From an uncultured Parabacteroides sp. (GTDB lineage: Bacteria > Bacteroidota > Bacteroidia > Bacteroidales > Tannerellaceae): 64,000 nucleotides of DNA. Made by a program: the position numbers and the translations under genes. The notes beneath the pieces were generated by a model. That model was not told the origin of the DNA. It saw only the letters and a list, made by a program, of their open reading frames with translations, and made no database searches. The stretch spans positions 124,001 to 188,000 of the forward strand of contig CALUZS010000002.1 in the NCBI GenBank assembly GCA_944325355.1, in the 5' to 3' direction. This document shows positions 16,181 through 26,409 of the stretch, piece by piece. The number at the start of each line of letters is the position of its first letter. Positions within the stretch are counted from its first letter, which is position 1.

Positions 16181-18952
16181 ATGAAATTGTTTCTCATTGA
16201 TGCCTACGCATTAATATATCGTTCCTATTACGCATTTATTAAAAATCCGAGAATAAATTCAAAAGGGATGAATACTTCCGCCATCTTCGGGTTCGTAAAC
16301 ACGCTCGAAGATATCCTTAACAGGGAGCATCCCAGCCATATTGCTGTCGGATTCGACCCGAAAGGACCTACCTTCCGCCACAAAATCTACGAGCAATATA
16401 AAGCACAACGGGAAGAGACCCCTGAAACCATCCGTGAATCGATTCCTTACATCAAAGATATCATCCGGGCATACAACATTCCTATTTTGGAAATCGAAGG
16501 ATACGAAGCCGACGATGTCATCGGCACAATTGCCAAGCAAGCGGCAAAACAGCATTTCGATGTTTACATGATGACTCCCGATAAAGATTACGGGCAACTG
16601 GTAGAAGAGCACATATATATGTACCGTCCCAAATTCGGTGGCGACTACGAAACATTAGGCGTATCTGAAATCCTTGAAAAATACCACTTGGAAAATGTCG
16701 GGCAAATAACCGATTTGCTCGGACTGATGGGAGATACGGCAGACAACATCCCTGGTTGCCCTGGCATCGGAGAAAAGAGCGCACAAAAATTATTGGCAGA
16801 ATTTGGTTCCGTCGAAGGGGTACTTGCCAACACTGCCCTGCTAAAAGGTGCGCAAAAGAAAAAGATAGAAGAAAATGCAGAACAAATAAAATTCTCCAAA
16901 TTCCTTGCCACTATAAAAACGGATGTTCCCCTGCTCTTTGAGCCCGACAGCTGCATCTTAAAAGAACCGGACGAAGAAAAATTGAAGGAACTTTATACGG
17001 AACTGGAATTCCGTTCTTTCATCACACGGATGGAAAAGAAAATTTCTGCCAGGAAAACCCAAACAGCAGAAGCCGTCCAAGGCTCGCTCTTTGGAATATT
17101 TCCGACCGAGTCCACAAACGAACCGAAATATTCAAATCTCGCAGACATAAACTCTGTCGCACATACCTACCATTTTGCTGATACAGAAGAAAAAATAGTG
17201 GAATTATCCACTATTTTAGAGGGACAGGATTCATTCGCTTTTGACACAGAGACGGACAGCACGGAACCGATTGTCGCCAACTTGGTAGGCATGTCGTTCG
17301 CCATAAAAGAAAATGAAGCTTGGTACGTCCCCGTTCCGGCAGAAAAAGACAAAGCATTAAAGATTACTGAAAAATTCTCAGCAGTACTGCAAAATCCGGA
17401 AATACGGAAAATCGGACAAAACATCAAATTCGATATCCTTGTCATGCGAAAGTATGGTATCAAAATAGCAGGTCCCCTTTTCGACACGATGATTGCCCAC
17501 TACCTGTTGAATCCGGAATTACGGCACGGCATGGACTACCTTGCGGAAACCTATTTGAAGTACAAGACAATCCATATCGAAGAATTAATAGGTCCGAAAG
17601 GGAAAAAACAACTCACCATGAGGAATGTCCCGGCAAAAAAAGTTGCCGAGTACGCAGCAGAAGACGCAGATGTCACACTGAAACTCAAAAATTACTTCGA
17701 ACCTGAGCTGCAAAAAGCAGAGCTCATGGAGCTTTTCAATCAAATAGAAATGCCCTTGATATACGTCCTTGCAGAGATGGAACATACTGGCGTAAAAGTC
17801 GACACAAATGTGCTCAAACAATCGTCAGAAGAATTGACTGCCATCCTCAACCAACTGGAGAAAGAGGTCTATGAGTTAGCAGGGAAAAACTTCAACATCA
17901 ATTCGCCTTTCCAGATAGGGGAAATTCTTTTCGAACATCTGAAATTGGATGAGAAAGCCAAGAAGACCAAACGGGGCAGTTATAGCACCAGCGAAGAGGT
18001 TCTTGAAAAATTAAAAAACAAACATCCCATCGTGAACAAAATATTAGAATACCGTGGCGTGAAAAAGTTACTAAGTACCTACATCAACGCTTTGCCGGAA
18101 CTGATAAATCCGGAAAGCGGGAAAATACATACTTCATTTAACCAAGCAATCACTGCAACAGGACGCCTAAGCTCCACGAACCCGAACCTTCAGAATATCC
18201 CCATACGCGATGAATTGGGACGGGAAATCAGGAAAGCATTCATTGCTGACAACAACGATTGTATCTTCTTCTCTGCCGACTATTCGCAGATAGAGCTGCG
18301 AATCATTGCCCACCTGAGCGAAGACAAAAATATGATTCATGCCTTTTGCTCCGGGGCAGATATACACGCTGCCACAGCCGCAAAAATATACAATATCCCA
18401 ATCCAGGAGGTCACCGAAGAAATGCGGAGAAAAGCCAAAACTGCCAATTTCGGAATTATCTACGGCATCTCCGCATTCGGCCTGGCAGAACGACTCAACA
18501 TATCACGGACAGAAGCAAAGACCCTTATCGAAGGATATTTCAAAAGCTACCCGGATATTAAGAAATACATGGAAAAAAGCATAAAAAATGCCCAAACGCA
18601 CGGATATGTGGAAACCATTTTTCATCGTAAACGTTACTTGCCAGACATCAATTCAAACAATGCCGTTGTACGAGGATACGCCGAACGAAATGCCATCAAT
18701 GCCCCCATACAGGGAAGCGCAGCTGATATTATCAAATTGGCGATGGTACGTATTTTCCAACGTTTCGAGAAAGAAGGATTAAAAAGCAAAATGATCCTGC
18801 AAGTACACGATGAACTCAACTTCAATGTACCGAAAAACGAAATCGGGGAAGTACGAGGAATCGTACTCGAAGAGATGGAACATGTCATGCAGCTCCGCGT
18901 TCCCCTCATCGCCGACTGCGGAGAAGGCGAAAACTGGCTCCAGGCACATTAA
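16181..18952 (+). CDS. polA: DNA polymerase I
   Basis: The 923-residue enzyme has the complete three-domain layout. The 5'-3' exonuclease (residues 1-about 290) has FLIDAYALIYRSYYA and DNIPGCPGIGEKSA. The 3'-5' proofreading domain (about 330-520) keeps the catalytic acids in FAFDTETDSTEP. The polymerase domain (about 540-923) includes motif A SADYSQIELRI, the O-helix RRKAKTANFGIIYG and motif C VHDELNF. It fills gaps in repair and removes RNA primers. Because the exonuclease acids are intact, proofreading is expected. The next gene begins 29 nt downstream. Confidence 0.97.
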   Translation: MKLFLIDAYALIYRSYYAFIKNPRINSKGMNTSAIFGFVNTLEDILNREHPSHIAVGFDPKGPTFRHKIYEQYKAQREETPETIRESIPYIKDIIRAYNIPILEIEGYEADDVIGTIAKQAAKQHFDVYMMTPDKDYGQLVEEHIYMYRPKFGGDYETLGVSEILEKYHLENVGQITDLLGLMGDTADNIPGCPGIGEKSAQKLLAEFGSVEGVLANTALLKGAQKKKIEENAEQIKFSKFLATIKTDVPLLFEPDSCILKEPDEEKLKELYTELEFRSFITRMEKKISARKTQTAEAVQGSLFGIFPTESTNEPKYSNLADINSVAHTYHFADTEEKIVELSTILEGQDSFAFDTETDSTEPIVANLVGMSFAIKENEAWYVPVPAEKDKALKITEKFSAVLQNPEIRKIGQNIKFDILVMRKYGIKIAGPLFDTMIAHYLLNPELRHGMDYLAETYLKYKTIHIEELIGPKGKKQLTMRNVPAKKVAEYAAEDADVTLKLKNYFEPELQKAELMELFNQIEMPLIYVLAEMEHTGVKVDTNVLKQSSEELTAILNQLEKEVYELAGKNFNINSPFQIGEILFEHLKLDEKAKKTKRGSYSTSEEVLEKLKNKHPIVNKILEYRGVKKLLSTYINALPELINPESGKIHTSFNQAITATGRLSSTNPNLQNIPIRDELGREIRKAFIADNNDCIFFSADYSQIELRIIAHLSEDKNMIHAFCSGADIHAATAAKIYNIPIQEVTEEMRRKAKTANFGIIYGISAFGLAERLNISRTEAKTLIEGYFKSYPDIKKYMEKSIKNAQTHGYVETIFHRKRYLPDINSNNAVVRGYAERNAINAPIQGSAADIIKLAMVRIFQRFEKEGLKSKMILQVHDELNFNVPKNEIGEVRGIVLEEMEHVMQLRVPLIADCGEGENWLQAH

Positions 18953-18981
18953 AATTTCAAATCATAAAAACAATTACAAAC

Positions 18982-20013
18982 ATGAGACACATTATTATCT
19001 TTCTAATCTGCCTGATTGCAGGATGCCACAATCTGTTTTCCCAAGACATCAACTACTCCGTAGAGAAAATATGGGATAACGGCAAACATTGTGCATTCAC
19101 TTCACTGATAAAATATAAGGGGAACTATTATTGCTCGTTCCGGGAAGGGGAAAGCCATATCTTCGATTCGAAAGGAGAAGCAAACGGCAAAGTGAGAATT
19201 CTTCAGTCTCCGGACGGAAACCGATGGGAATCAGTTGCGCTGATAGGCAAACAAGGGTTCGATTTACGGGATCCGAAATTATCAATTACTCCCGACGGCA
19301 GACTAATGGTCATCATCGGGGGATCTATCTACCGGAACAAAGCATTGAAAGCACAACGGCCGCAGGTCTTATTCAGTTCTGATGGCAAAAACTTCTCCGA
19401 ACCGCAGGATGTCGAATTTGAAGAGCCGTCGCCCAACAACAAGGATTGGATATGGAGAGTAACTTGGCACAACGGGACAGGATACAGCATCGTCTATTCC
19501 ATGGGTGGAAGCAATGAAGCAACCGTACGGTTAGCTGCCACCACCGATGGTATCCATTTCAAATACATCACTTCGCCGTTCGAGATAACAGGCTTTCCCA
19601 ATGAAGCGACTGTGCGTTTCTTAGGAGACTCTATGTACGGTATCGTACGGAGGGAGAAAGATGGTGCGCAAGCTTATTGGGGAAGAAGCGAGCCGCCTTA
19701 CACGAAATGGGAATGGCAAAAAATGGATATCCAGGTAGGAGGTCCCGATTTTATCGCCATCGAACCGGACCTTTTCATTTTGGGAACACGTTCCTATTAC
19801 ATTCCGCGGCGGAATAAGACAATCCTCCTCACAGGCAACGAAAAAGGTATTTTTGAAGAACGTATCGTGTTGCCCTCCGGAGCAGATTGCAGTTATCCGG
19901 GATTACTCATCGAAGGTGACGAACTATGGGTTTCATACTACTCCGGACACGGATCAAAAAACTGCTCCATCTATTTTGCAAAGATTCCGCTCAAGCTATT
20001 AAAAAGCTATTGA
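18982..20013 (+). CDS. Sialidase-superfamily lipoprotein
   Basis: The 343-residue protein is predicted to be a lipoprotein, with the lipobox LIAGC ending its signal sequence at Cys15. The mature part is a six-bladed beta-propeller of the sialidase/neuraminidase superfamily. Asp-box-like repeats appear as SPDGNRW, SSDGKNF and TTDGIHF, with RDPKLSITPDGRLMV and an early Arg in SFREGESH. Whether it cleaves sialic acid or a different sugar cannot be told, since the full arginine triad is not clear by eye. It follows polA closely (29 nt), but the pairing is probably incidental. Confidence 0.75.
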   Translation: MRHIIIFLICLIAGCHNLFSQDINYSVEKIWDNGKHCAFTSLIKYKGNYYCSFREGESHIFDSKGEANGKVRILQSPDGNRWESVALIGKQGFDLRDPKLSITPDGRLMVIIGGSIYRNKALKAQRPQVLFSSDGKNFSEPQDVEFEEPSPNNKDWIWRVTWHNGTGYSIVYSMGGSNEATVRLAATTDGIHFKYITSPFEITGFPNEATVRFLGDSMYGIVRREKDGAQAYWGRSEPPYTKWEWQKMDIQVGGPDFIAIEPDLFILGTRSYYIPRRNKTILLTGNEKGIFEERIVLPSGADCSYPGLLIEGDELWVSYYSGHGSKNCSIYFAKIPLKLLKSY

Positions 20014-20103
20014 TTTACACGTAGAAACAGCAGAGATATCACAACTTGACTTAAAAAGGAGAAAATAATTCGCACAAGAGAGCCCACAAAACAAGCAATA
20101 ATT

Positions 20104-20134
20104 TTTGCATAATCCAATTCTCTTGGTAAATTCG
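20104..20134 (+). promoter_or_regulatory. Likely promoter of the ABM-domain gene
   Basis: TTTG at 20104-20107 and TAAATTCG at 20127-20134 (one mismatch to TAnnTTTG) are spaced 19 nt apart, 42 nt before the ATG. Confidence 0.5.
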
Positions 20135-20175
20135 TGGCATATAATTAATAACATAACCACAAGAAAGGGGAAAAT

Positions 20176-20451
20176 ATGATACGTATTAATGTTTTTATCT
20201 CGGCAGACGAAGCCGTACGGGCAAAGGTAATTGAATCTGCATCTGCACTTACCGCAGCTTCACTCAAAGAAGAAGGTTGCATCGCTTACGATATTTTTGA
20301 AAGCAGCACCCGTAAGAATGTATTGATGATTTGCGAAACATGGCAAGATGAAGCCCACTTGGCTGTACATCAAGCTACTGAACATTTCAAAAAATACGTA
20401 GGAGAAATCGAAGCTGTAGCACAGATGAAAATCGAAAGCTTCAATTTCTAA
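20176..20451 (+). CDS. Antibiotic biosynthesis monooxygenase-domain protein
   Basis: A 91-residue protein with the dimeric alpha+beta barrel of the ABM (YgiN-like) family. Typical features are IRINVFISADEA at the start, SLKEEGCIAYDIFES in the middle and ICETWQDEAHLAVHQATEHFKKY in the second half. Family members act as quinol monooxygenases, haem-degrading or small-molecule oxygenases without cofactors. The substrate here is unknown. It is monocistronic, with its own promoter and a strong shared terminator. Confidence 0.88.
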   Translation: MIRINVFISADEAVRAKVIESASALTAASLKEEGCIAYDIFESSTRKNVLMICETWQDEAHLAVHQATEHFKKYVGEIEAVAQMKIESFNF

Positions 20452-20467
20452 AGCTTGAAAATACGAT

Positions 20468-20506
20468 AAATAGAAAGGCGTGTGATAATCACACGCCTTT
20501 CTATTT
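20468..20506. terminator. Bidirectional terminator
   Basis: AAATAGAAAGGCGTGTGAT (20468-20486) pairs with ATCACACGCCTTTCTATTT (20488-20506) around a single base, with A- and T-tails on either side. It serves both the ABM gene and the converging SulP gene. Confidence 0.9.
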
Positions 20507-20507
20507 A

Positions 20508-22205
20508 TCACCCTTTCACTGCTTCTTCAGCTTTCTTTATCGCTTCGCTGATATTACTGCATATATTCTCTTTTCCGATTTTTTGGTCGAATCCCGACTT
20601 AATCAGCAATTCCCGTACATGCTCATTTACGCCCGACAAGATAATTTGGATATTTTCGGCAGTCGACAAGCGGTAAAAGCTTTCCAAGTTATGCAGTCCC
20701 GTGGAATCCATGAAAGGAACTTTCCGCATACGTATGATACGCAATTTCGGCTTGTCTCCAATTGAGTGCATCACCCCATCAAACTTATTCGCTATACCAA
20801 AGAAAAAAGGACCGTTTATCTCATAGACCTCCACCCCTTTCGGCAATGAAAGTACCTCCTCATCGTGATGGAACTCCCCTTCGTCCGACAAATCTATCTG
20901 GTTCTTGACAACTGAAACTTGAGTTGTCTCCGCAACACGCTTCATAAAAAGGAACATCGCTATCAGCAAACCGACTTCAATCGCAATTGTCAGGTCAAAT
21001 ATAACCGTCAGAAAGAAAGTAACCAGCAGGACCGATACATCGCTTTTCGGATTTTTCATCAATGACCTGAAGGTTCGCCAATCACTCATATTATAGGAAA
21101 CAATTACCAAAACGCCGGCGAGACAAGACATCGGAATATGTTTTGTCAGAGGCCCTAAGAACAGGAGAATCAATAACAATACAATTGCATGGATTATTCC
21201 GGCAACCGGCGTACGTCCGCCATTATTGATATTCGTCATCGTACGTGCAATCGCACCCGTTACAGGAATACCTCCAAAAATAGGGGAAACAATATTGGCA
21301 GCTCCCTGCGCTATCAGTTCCGTATTTGAATTATGTTTATCGCCGGTCACACCATCGGCAACCGTAGCTGAAAGAAGTGATTCAATAGCTCCCAGCATTG
21401 CAATTGTGAATGCCGAAGGAAGCAACAGGTTGATTGTCGTCATATCGAAAGTAATCGTATTCGGTTCCGGCAAAGATGCGTTTATCGTAAAACGGTCCCC
21501 TATCGTTTCAATACCGCTTACCCCAAAATAATTACGCATGATATAGACAATAACCGTCATCAATATGATTGCGACCAACGAACCCGGAATCTTTTTGGAT
21601 ATTTTAGGCGTCAATACGATAACCACAATACTTGCTATCCCGATAAGTGCAGATGCAAAATCCACCGTTTCAATATGTTGGAAATAGACAATCCATTTCG
21701 ATATAAAATCTGCCGGGACTTTCTCTATATCCAACCCGAACAAATCTTTCATCTGCGTAGTAAAAATTGTCAGAGCAATGCCGCTGGTAAATCCTACAAC
21801 AATCGGATAAGGAATGAATTTGATAACCGTACCCAACTTCAAAAATCCCATAAGAATCAATATCACCCCGGCAATAACGGTGGCAATTGCCAACCCTTCC
21901 AATCCAAAATTCTGGATAATTCCATAGACAATCACGATAAAAGCACCGGTAGGACCACCAATTTGGATATTGCTTCCACCAAGGAAGGATACGATAAAAC
22001 CTCCGATAATCGCTGTGACAAGCCCCTTTTCCGGACTCACCCCAGAAGCGATACCAAACGCAATAGCAAGAGGTAAAGCAACGATACCTACAATAATACC
22101 TGCCATTAAATCGGCTACAAACTTTTCTTTGGAATAATTTTTCAGCGCACTCACCAGTTTCGGCTGAAAATCAAGTCTGCTTCTCATTTTTATACCATTT
22201 TTCAC
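20508..22205 (-). CDS. SulP-family anion transporter with STAS domain
   Basis: The 565-residue inner-membrane protein is a SulP/SLC26-type transporter, which moves sulfate, bicarbonate or other anions. The N-terminal membrane domain carries the family motif GLVTAIIGGFIVSFLGGS and IQIGGPTGAFIVIVYGI; about 10-14 helices follow. The C-terminal cytoplasmic STAS domain (residues about 435-560) has IRMRKVPFMDSTGLHNLE. The substrate is not shown. The frame opens at 22205 (MKNGIKMRS), and the ATG at 22187 is an equally possible start. It lies 31 nt downstream of the LytTR regulator gene, in the same direction. Confidence 0.93.
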   Translation of the reverse strand: MKNGIKMRSRLDFQPKLVSALKNYSKEKFVADLMAGIIVGIVALPLAIAFGIASGVSPEKGLVTAIIGGFIVSFLGGSNIQIGGPTGAFIVIVYGIIQNFGLEGLAIATVIAGVILILMGFLKLGTVIKFIPYPIVVGFTSGIALTIFTTQMKDLFGLDIEKVPADFISKWIVYFQHIETVDFASALIGIASIVVIVLTPKISKKIPGSLVAIILMTVIVYIMRNYFGVSGIETIGDRFTINASLPEPNTITFDMTTINLLLPSAFTIAMLGAIESLLSATVADGVTGDKHNSNTELIAQGAANIVSPIFGGIPVTGAIARTMTNINNGGRTPVAGIIHAIVLLLILLFLGPLTKHIPMSCLAGVLVIVSYNMSDWRTFRSLMKNPKSDVSVLLVTFFLTVIFDLTIAIEVGLLIAMFLFMKRVAETTQVSVVKNQIDLSDEGEFHHDEEVLSLPKGVEVYEINGPFFFGIANKFDGVMHSIGDKPKLRIIRMRKVPFMDSTGLHNLESFYRLSTAENIQIILSGVNEHVRELLIKSGFDQKIGKENICSNISEAIKKAEEAVKG

Positions 22206-22236
22206 AAAAATGCCGCAAAGGTAGAAAAAAATTTAA

Positions 22237-22935
22237 TTAAAGCAAATGGTTCCCCAACAAGGATGCAAATACACTTGCCCGAAAGCTCCTTGATACAGAA
22301 ATGCGTTTCTCTCCGATACAGACCATATTTCCTTCTATGGCATCCACCTTCTTTTTATTCACTATATAAGAACGATGTACTTGTAAAAAACGCTCTTCGG
22401 GCAAAGAAAGCGACAAATTTTTTAAAGTAACATGCACCACTTCTTTTGAGCTAACGGTATAAACCAACACATAATTTTCCAATCCTTCAATAAAAAGAAT
22501 ATCATCAAAAAAGAACTTTTTCAGCAACCCGTTACTCTTCACAAAGATATATCCTTCCTCATCCGGTATCTGCGCATCAATCCGGGCATAGACTTTGTTT
22601 ACAGACTGCAAGAAACGCTCAAAAGAGATTGGCTTCAAAAGATAGTCCGCCACATCCAATTCATATCCTTTAATGGCATATTGTTCATAAGCCGTAGTAA
22701 TAATCACTTGAGGAGCATCCGTTATGCCGGAAAGGAAATCGATGCCGGAAATAAAAGGCATTTCTATATCCAGAAACAGAAGGTCCGGCCTTTCCGATTT
22801 AAGCATTGCACTCAATTGAAGTGCATCTTCACACGTTCCTACCAATTTCAGGAACGGTACTTTTTCCACATATCCGCACAAACCTTTGCGTGCAATCGGT
22901 TCATCATCGGTAACAATACAGCGTATTTCTCTCAT
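22237..22935 (-). CDS. LytTR-family response regulator
   Basis: A 232-residue two-component regulator. The receiver domain (residues about 1-120) has the acidic pocket VTDDEPIARK and the phosphoacceptor Asp in LLFLDIEMPFISG, with the conserved Lys in YLLKPISFERF. The LytTR DNA-binding domain (about 130-232) includes DDILFIEGLENYVLVYT and FLQVHRSYIVNKKKVD. The start at 22935 is fixed by a 4-nt ATGA overlap with the upstream sensor kinase gene; an earlier in-frame ATG at 22977 lies inside that gene. The kinase and regulator therefore form a cognate pair. Confidence 0.93.
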   Translation of the reverse strand: MREIRCIVTDDEPIARKGLCGYVEKVPFLKLVGTCEDALQLSAMLKSERPDLLFLDIEMPFISGIDFLSGITDAPQVIITTAYEQYAIKGYELDVADYLLKPISFERFLQSVNKVYARIDAQIPDEEGYIFVKSNGLLKKFFFDDILFIEGLENYVLVYTVSSKEVVHVTLKNLSLSLPEERFLQVHRSYIVNKKKVDAIEGNMVCIGEKRISVSRSFRASVFASLLGNHLL

Positions 22936-23945
22936 TGCAGTCTGATTTTGAGTTTTGCTGAATAACAATTGCCGCAACGTCCCAGAAATAGGGCATAGTG
23001 TTGCGGATAAAGCAGGTCAAGCCGTCTCCGGAGATTTCTTATTCCCATACCCCTTTCTTCCCTCTTCCTGCTTTCTTCCGGCAAGACAGTATTTTCTATA
23101 CATAAAACTATATCCTCTTCCGAAAGAGACAAATCAACCGTAATCCGATACTCTCCAGCAACGTATTTGAATGCATTTTCAAGTAGTGGCTGAAAAAGCA
23201 AAGGATAGATTGTCTGTCCCGGCAACGGCCTATCAAAATGGGATACGATTTGCAACCGCTCCGGCATCCTTAACTTTTGGAAATCGATATATGCTTCCAT
23301 ATAAGCAATCTCTTGCTCGATTTTTACTTTCCGGTCCGAGTTATATACCTGAAAACGGAGCAATTTTGACAAAAGCTCCACACCTTTTCTGGCTTCAACA
23401 TTACTTTCGTTTATCTGAAAATAGATTGTGTTCAGCGCATTGAAGAGAAAATGCGGATGATACTGGGCTTTCAGACTATTCAGCTCCGCCTGCAACTGCT
23501 CTCCACGGATTTTCTCTATCATAAGCTGCTGCTCTTCATATTTGCGGTTCATATACGTCATGCGGAGAATTGCATAATATATCATCAACAGCGGAATATA
23601 AACAATATTTATCAGCAGGCAGTCAAGCCACCCGTTACCAAGCTTAAGAAAACCGATGCCCGTCCCTGCAAATAACAATAGGTTTAAAAAAAGAATAGCC
23701 GGGCAGGCAACGAGCAAGGAATCGGCAACCGCACTCTTTTCCCTCCCCAGCATTTTACGACAAAAATAGTCGAACAGGTACGCAAATGCAACCGTTACCG
23801 CCTGCGCTATTATATGTTCTTGCAGCTCCCCACTCCAGAACATACTATTCCTGCTGAAGTCGGTCACAAGGCGTAACGTATTGAACTGTACAATACCAAG
23901 CAACAAAGGATAAACCCACCGTAATAAATGCTGACTGTTTTTCAT
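22932..23945 (-). CDS. LytS/YehU-like sensor histidine kinase
   Basis: The 337-residue protein has four or so transmembrane helices in its first 150 residues, then a His-kinase domain of the LytS type (PF06580-like). The phosphoacceptor His is in LKAQYHPHFLFNALNTI (near residue 160), and the ATP-binding part has PLLFQPLLENAFKYV and GMGIRNLRRRL. It is encoded 5 nt after the beta-barrel gene and overlaps the LytTR regulator gene. The signal is unknown, but the tight linkage to an outer-membrane barrel suggests an envelope-related cue. Confidence 0.92.
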   Translation of the reverse strand: MKNSQHLLRWVYPLLLGIVQFNTLRLVTDFSRNSMFWSGELQEHIIAQAVTVAFAYLFDYFCRKMLGREKSAVADSLLVACPAILFLNLLLFAGTGIGFLKLGNGWLDCLLINIVYIPLLMIYYAILRMTYMNRKYEEQQLMIEKIRGEQLQAELNSLKAQYHPHFLFNALNTIYFQINESNVEARKGVELLSKLLRFQVYNSDRKVKIEQEIAYMEAYIDFQKLRMPERLQIVSHFDRPLPGQTIYPLLFQPLLENAFKYVAGEYRITVDLSLSEEDIVLCIENTVLPEESRKREERGMGIRNLRRRLDLLYPQHYALFLGRCGNCYSAKLKIRLQ

Positions 23946-23949
23946 TCTA

Positions 23950-26409
23950 TTACAAATTTACACGTTTACTTTCATCCGTCATACTCCGTTGCTGTGATTC
24001 TTTTATTTTACTCCCCCAATTAAATCTATACGAAATAGTAAGACCAAACAGCCTGTTCATCCGTCTCTCCTTAAACCATCCGGAAAGAGTATCGCCAGAA
24101 AGAGAAACTTTAGTATTATTCGAAGCGAAAATATCGTCTACATAAGCATATACCGTCAGCCGGTCATTGAAAAACGATTTCCGCACACCAGCCGAAAGCG
24201 ACCAAAACGGATGTATCGTAGTCTGCCCACCGACTGTTTTCCCATTATAATAACCGGTAAGTTCAATAGTCCATGCTCCGGGCAACCGTAGCCGATGCGA
24301 CATATATACGTTGGGAGAAAGTTGTTCGTTCTTCAGTAAGACACTCCCTGTAATCCAATGGCTTTGATGATAGGCAAGCGATACATGGGCATGCACCGTC
24401 CAGTAATCCAACGGTTGCAAATTGCTAAAACCGATTCGCATGCCAGCAGAATGTGCTCGCGGAATATTCACTGGAGTAATAGTTACCAGCTCACCCCCTT
24501 CCTCACGAACATAACTGTTCACTACCGGGCGTTTCCTATAAGAGTAAAACAATGTAAAATGATACCTCTTTTTTAAAAGATATGACAGCTCGAGATTGTA
24601 GCATAGTTCAGGTTTCAATCCGGCATTCCCTTTCTGATAAAGGTAATTATCATATACCACAACGGCAGGATTGAGCGCAGCATAGTCAGGACGGAGTATG
24701 CGATGCCCGTATATCAGCGACAAAGTGTGTTTCTCCAAAGGAACATAAGATAACATAAAAGAGGGAAAAATATTCGTATATCTTTGCCTGAAAGCGATAT
24801 TCTCTCCGAAAAGAAACGGATACTGTCTGCCGCTGACATCCGTATGTTCAACCCGCAACCCTGCTTCTACACTGAATGACGATGAAGGGATATATTGAAT
24901 TTGGGAATAAGCGGCACCGATATTCTCCCTGTATCTGAAACTTCCACTCAAACTTTCGTCATAGCAATACCCCGAATCTCCTTTCCGTTCATAAAAAGTA
25001 CTGTTCGATGTAGAGACAAATGCCGCTTTCATTCCTGCATTCAATACCGTTTTCTCAGTCAGCGGCAACCGGAAATCCGATTTCATCGAATAAATACGGA
25101 TTTGTCCTTTACTGTTCCCACTCATTGTTTCAGGGCGTTCCGGCATATCTGCAACAGACAAATATCCCGACTGACTTTGATAACTCCGGGAATCGAAATT
25201 CTGGAAGTCGAACGAACTCTTCCACTCTCCATTCCTCCTTAGCTTCATGGAGAAACAAGCGCCGGATGTCACATTGGTATAACTGTCATCAAAAAGGTTA
25301 AAAGTCATGCGACTCGAATCCGGGAGGAACAAACTACGGCTGAATGCCGATTTATTCGTTTCATTGGTCGTACGCACATAGTGCGAAACCGATACATATA
25401 CACCGGCTGACAGCCGCTTTGAAACATCAAAATCCACTTCCACCCGTCCCCAGTGCGACCGATGTTTATAACGACGGTCGGCATTCAGGTTCAATTCCAC
25501 ATCAGGCATACCGCCGGGTAGGAGATATTGCCTTCCGGATTCCATATACATAAACTCTTTTCCCCGGTAATAAGCATAATCGGCATACAGATTTACTTTA
25601 TTTATTCTTGATGCAAAGCTGAATCCGCTGTTGCTTTTTGCAAATTTGCCTTGCCGATAATTCGAATAAAGAGAGATATCCATGCCCCGAACAGCGTTTC
25701 TTTTTGTAGATATATTAATAACACCTGCATTCCCGGAAGCATCGAAAGCACTTGACTGCAATGTTATCAGTTCAACCTGGTTTACCGAAACCGCAGGTAT
25801 AGACAACAGGTAATTAAGCAGATTCTCTCCCGATAAATAGCACTTCCTGCCATCTATCAAAAGCTGCACACCTGCTTGCCCGTAAAGGGAAATAGAGCCA
25901 TCTTCACGCACGATTACACCCGGCATATCCTTTAAAAGTTCCAAAGCACTGCCTTGCCGGAAAAGTACTGAAGAGGATACATCCACAACTACCTTCCCCG
26001 GTTCGTATCGAACCAATGGGAGCTTCCCTGTAACTACAACTTCATTTAACCGGCAAGCGACCTCTTCCAACGTGACATTCCCAACATCCATGTTCGTACA
26101 CCCCTCCAAGTCCAACCGGAGCACAGCTTTTTCGAATCCTACCATCGAAACCTCTAACACGTATTTTTGCCATGGAATATCGGCAAAATAAAAATTTCCA
26201 TCTAAATTCGCCACAGAACCTTTTTGGGATACACTATCTTTCTTGAAAAGCAATACCGTCGCACCGGGTAACGCTTCCCCATTCCGGTCTACAATCTTTC
26301 CACAAAGCGAAGAAACCTTCTGGGCATCGCAAAAAGCAGGGCAAAAAGAGAGGAAAAGCACCAGCAATATGTACTCCATATACTTTGCCAACAATCGTTT
26401 TGTCTCCAT
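23950..26409 (-). CDS. Outer-membrane beta-barrel protein with CarboxypepD-like N-domain (TonB-receptor-like)
   Basis: The 819-residue protein has a signal peptide (LLVLFLSFCPAFCDAQ), an N-terminal carboxypeptidase-D regulatory-like domain (GKIVDRNGEALPGATVLLFKKD), a plug-like domain with LLKDMPGVIVREDGSISLYGQ and ALLIDGRK-type sequence, and a long C-terminal barrel with repeated aromatic-ended strands, ending ISYRFNWGS. This is the 'outer membrane beta-barrel family' of Bacteroidetes, related to TonB-dependent receptors; no SusD partner is present. The start METKRLLAKY at 26409 begins a proper signal peptide; the open frame extends 44 codons further upstream without support. It is probably cotranscribed with the kinase gene 5 nt downstream. 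Confidence 0.85.
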   Translation of the reverse strand: METKRLLAKYMEYILLVLFLSFCPAFCDAQKVSSLCGKIVDRNGEALPGATVLLFKKDSVSQKGSVANLDGNFYFADIPWQKYVLEVSMVGFEKAVLRLDLEGCTNMDVGNVTLEEVACRLNEVVVTGKLPLVRYEPGKVVVDVSSSVLFRQGSALELLKDMPGVIVREDGSISLYGQAGVQLLIDGRKCYLSGENLLNYLLSIPAVSVNQVELITLQSSAFDASGNAGVINISTKRNAVRGMDISLYSNYRQGKFAKSNSGFSFASRINKVNLYADYAYYRGKEFMYMESGRQYLLPGGMPDVELNLNADRRYKHRSHWGRVEVDFDVSKRLSAGVYVSVSHYVRTTNETNKSAFSRSLFLPDSSRMTFNLFDDSYTNVTSGACFSMKLRRNGEWKSSFDFQNFDSRSYQSQSGYLSVADMPERPETMSGNSKGQIRIYSMKSDFRLPLTEKTVLNAGMKAAFVSTSNSTFYERKGDSGYCYDESLSGSFRYRENIGAAYSQIQYIPSSSFSVEAGLRVEHTDVSGRQYPFLFGENIAFRQRYTNIFPSFMLSYVPLEKHTLSLIYGHRILRPDYAALNPAVVVYDNYLYQKGNAGLKPELCYNLELSYLLKKRYHFTLFYSYRKRPVVNSYVREEGGELVTITPVNIPRAHSAGMRIGFSNLQPLDYWTVHAHVSLAYHQSHWITGSVLLKNEQLSPNVYMSHRLRLPGAWTIELTGYYNGKTVGGQTTIHPFWSLSAGVRKSFFNDRLTVYAYVDDIFASNNTKVSLSGDTLSGWFKERRMNRLFGLTISYRFNWGSKIKESQQRSMTDESKRVNL

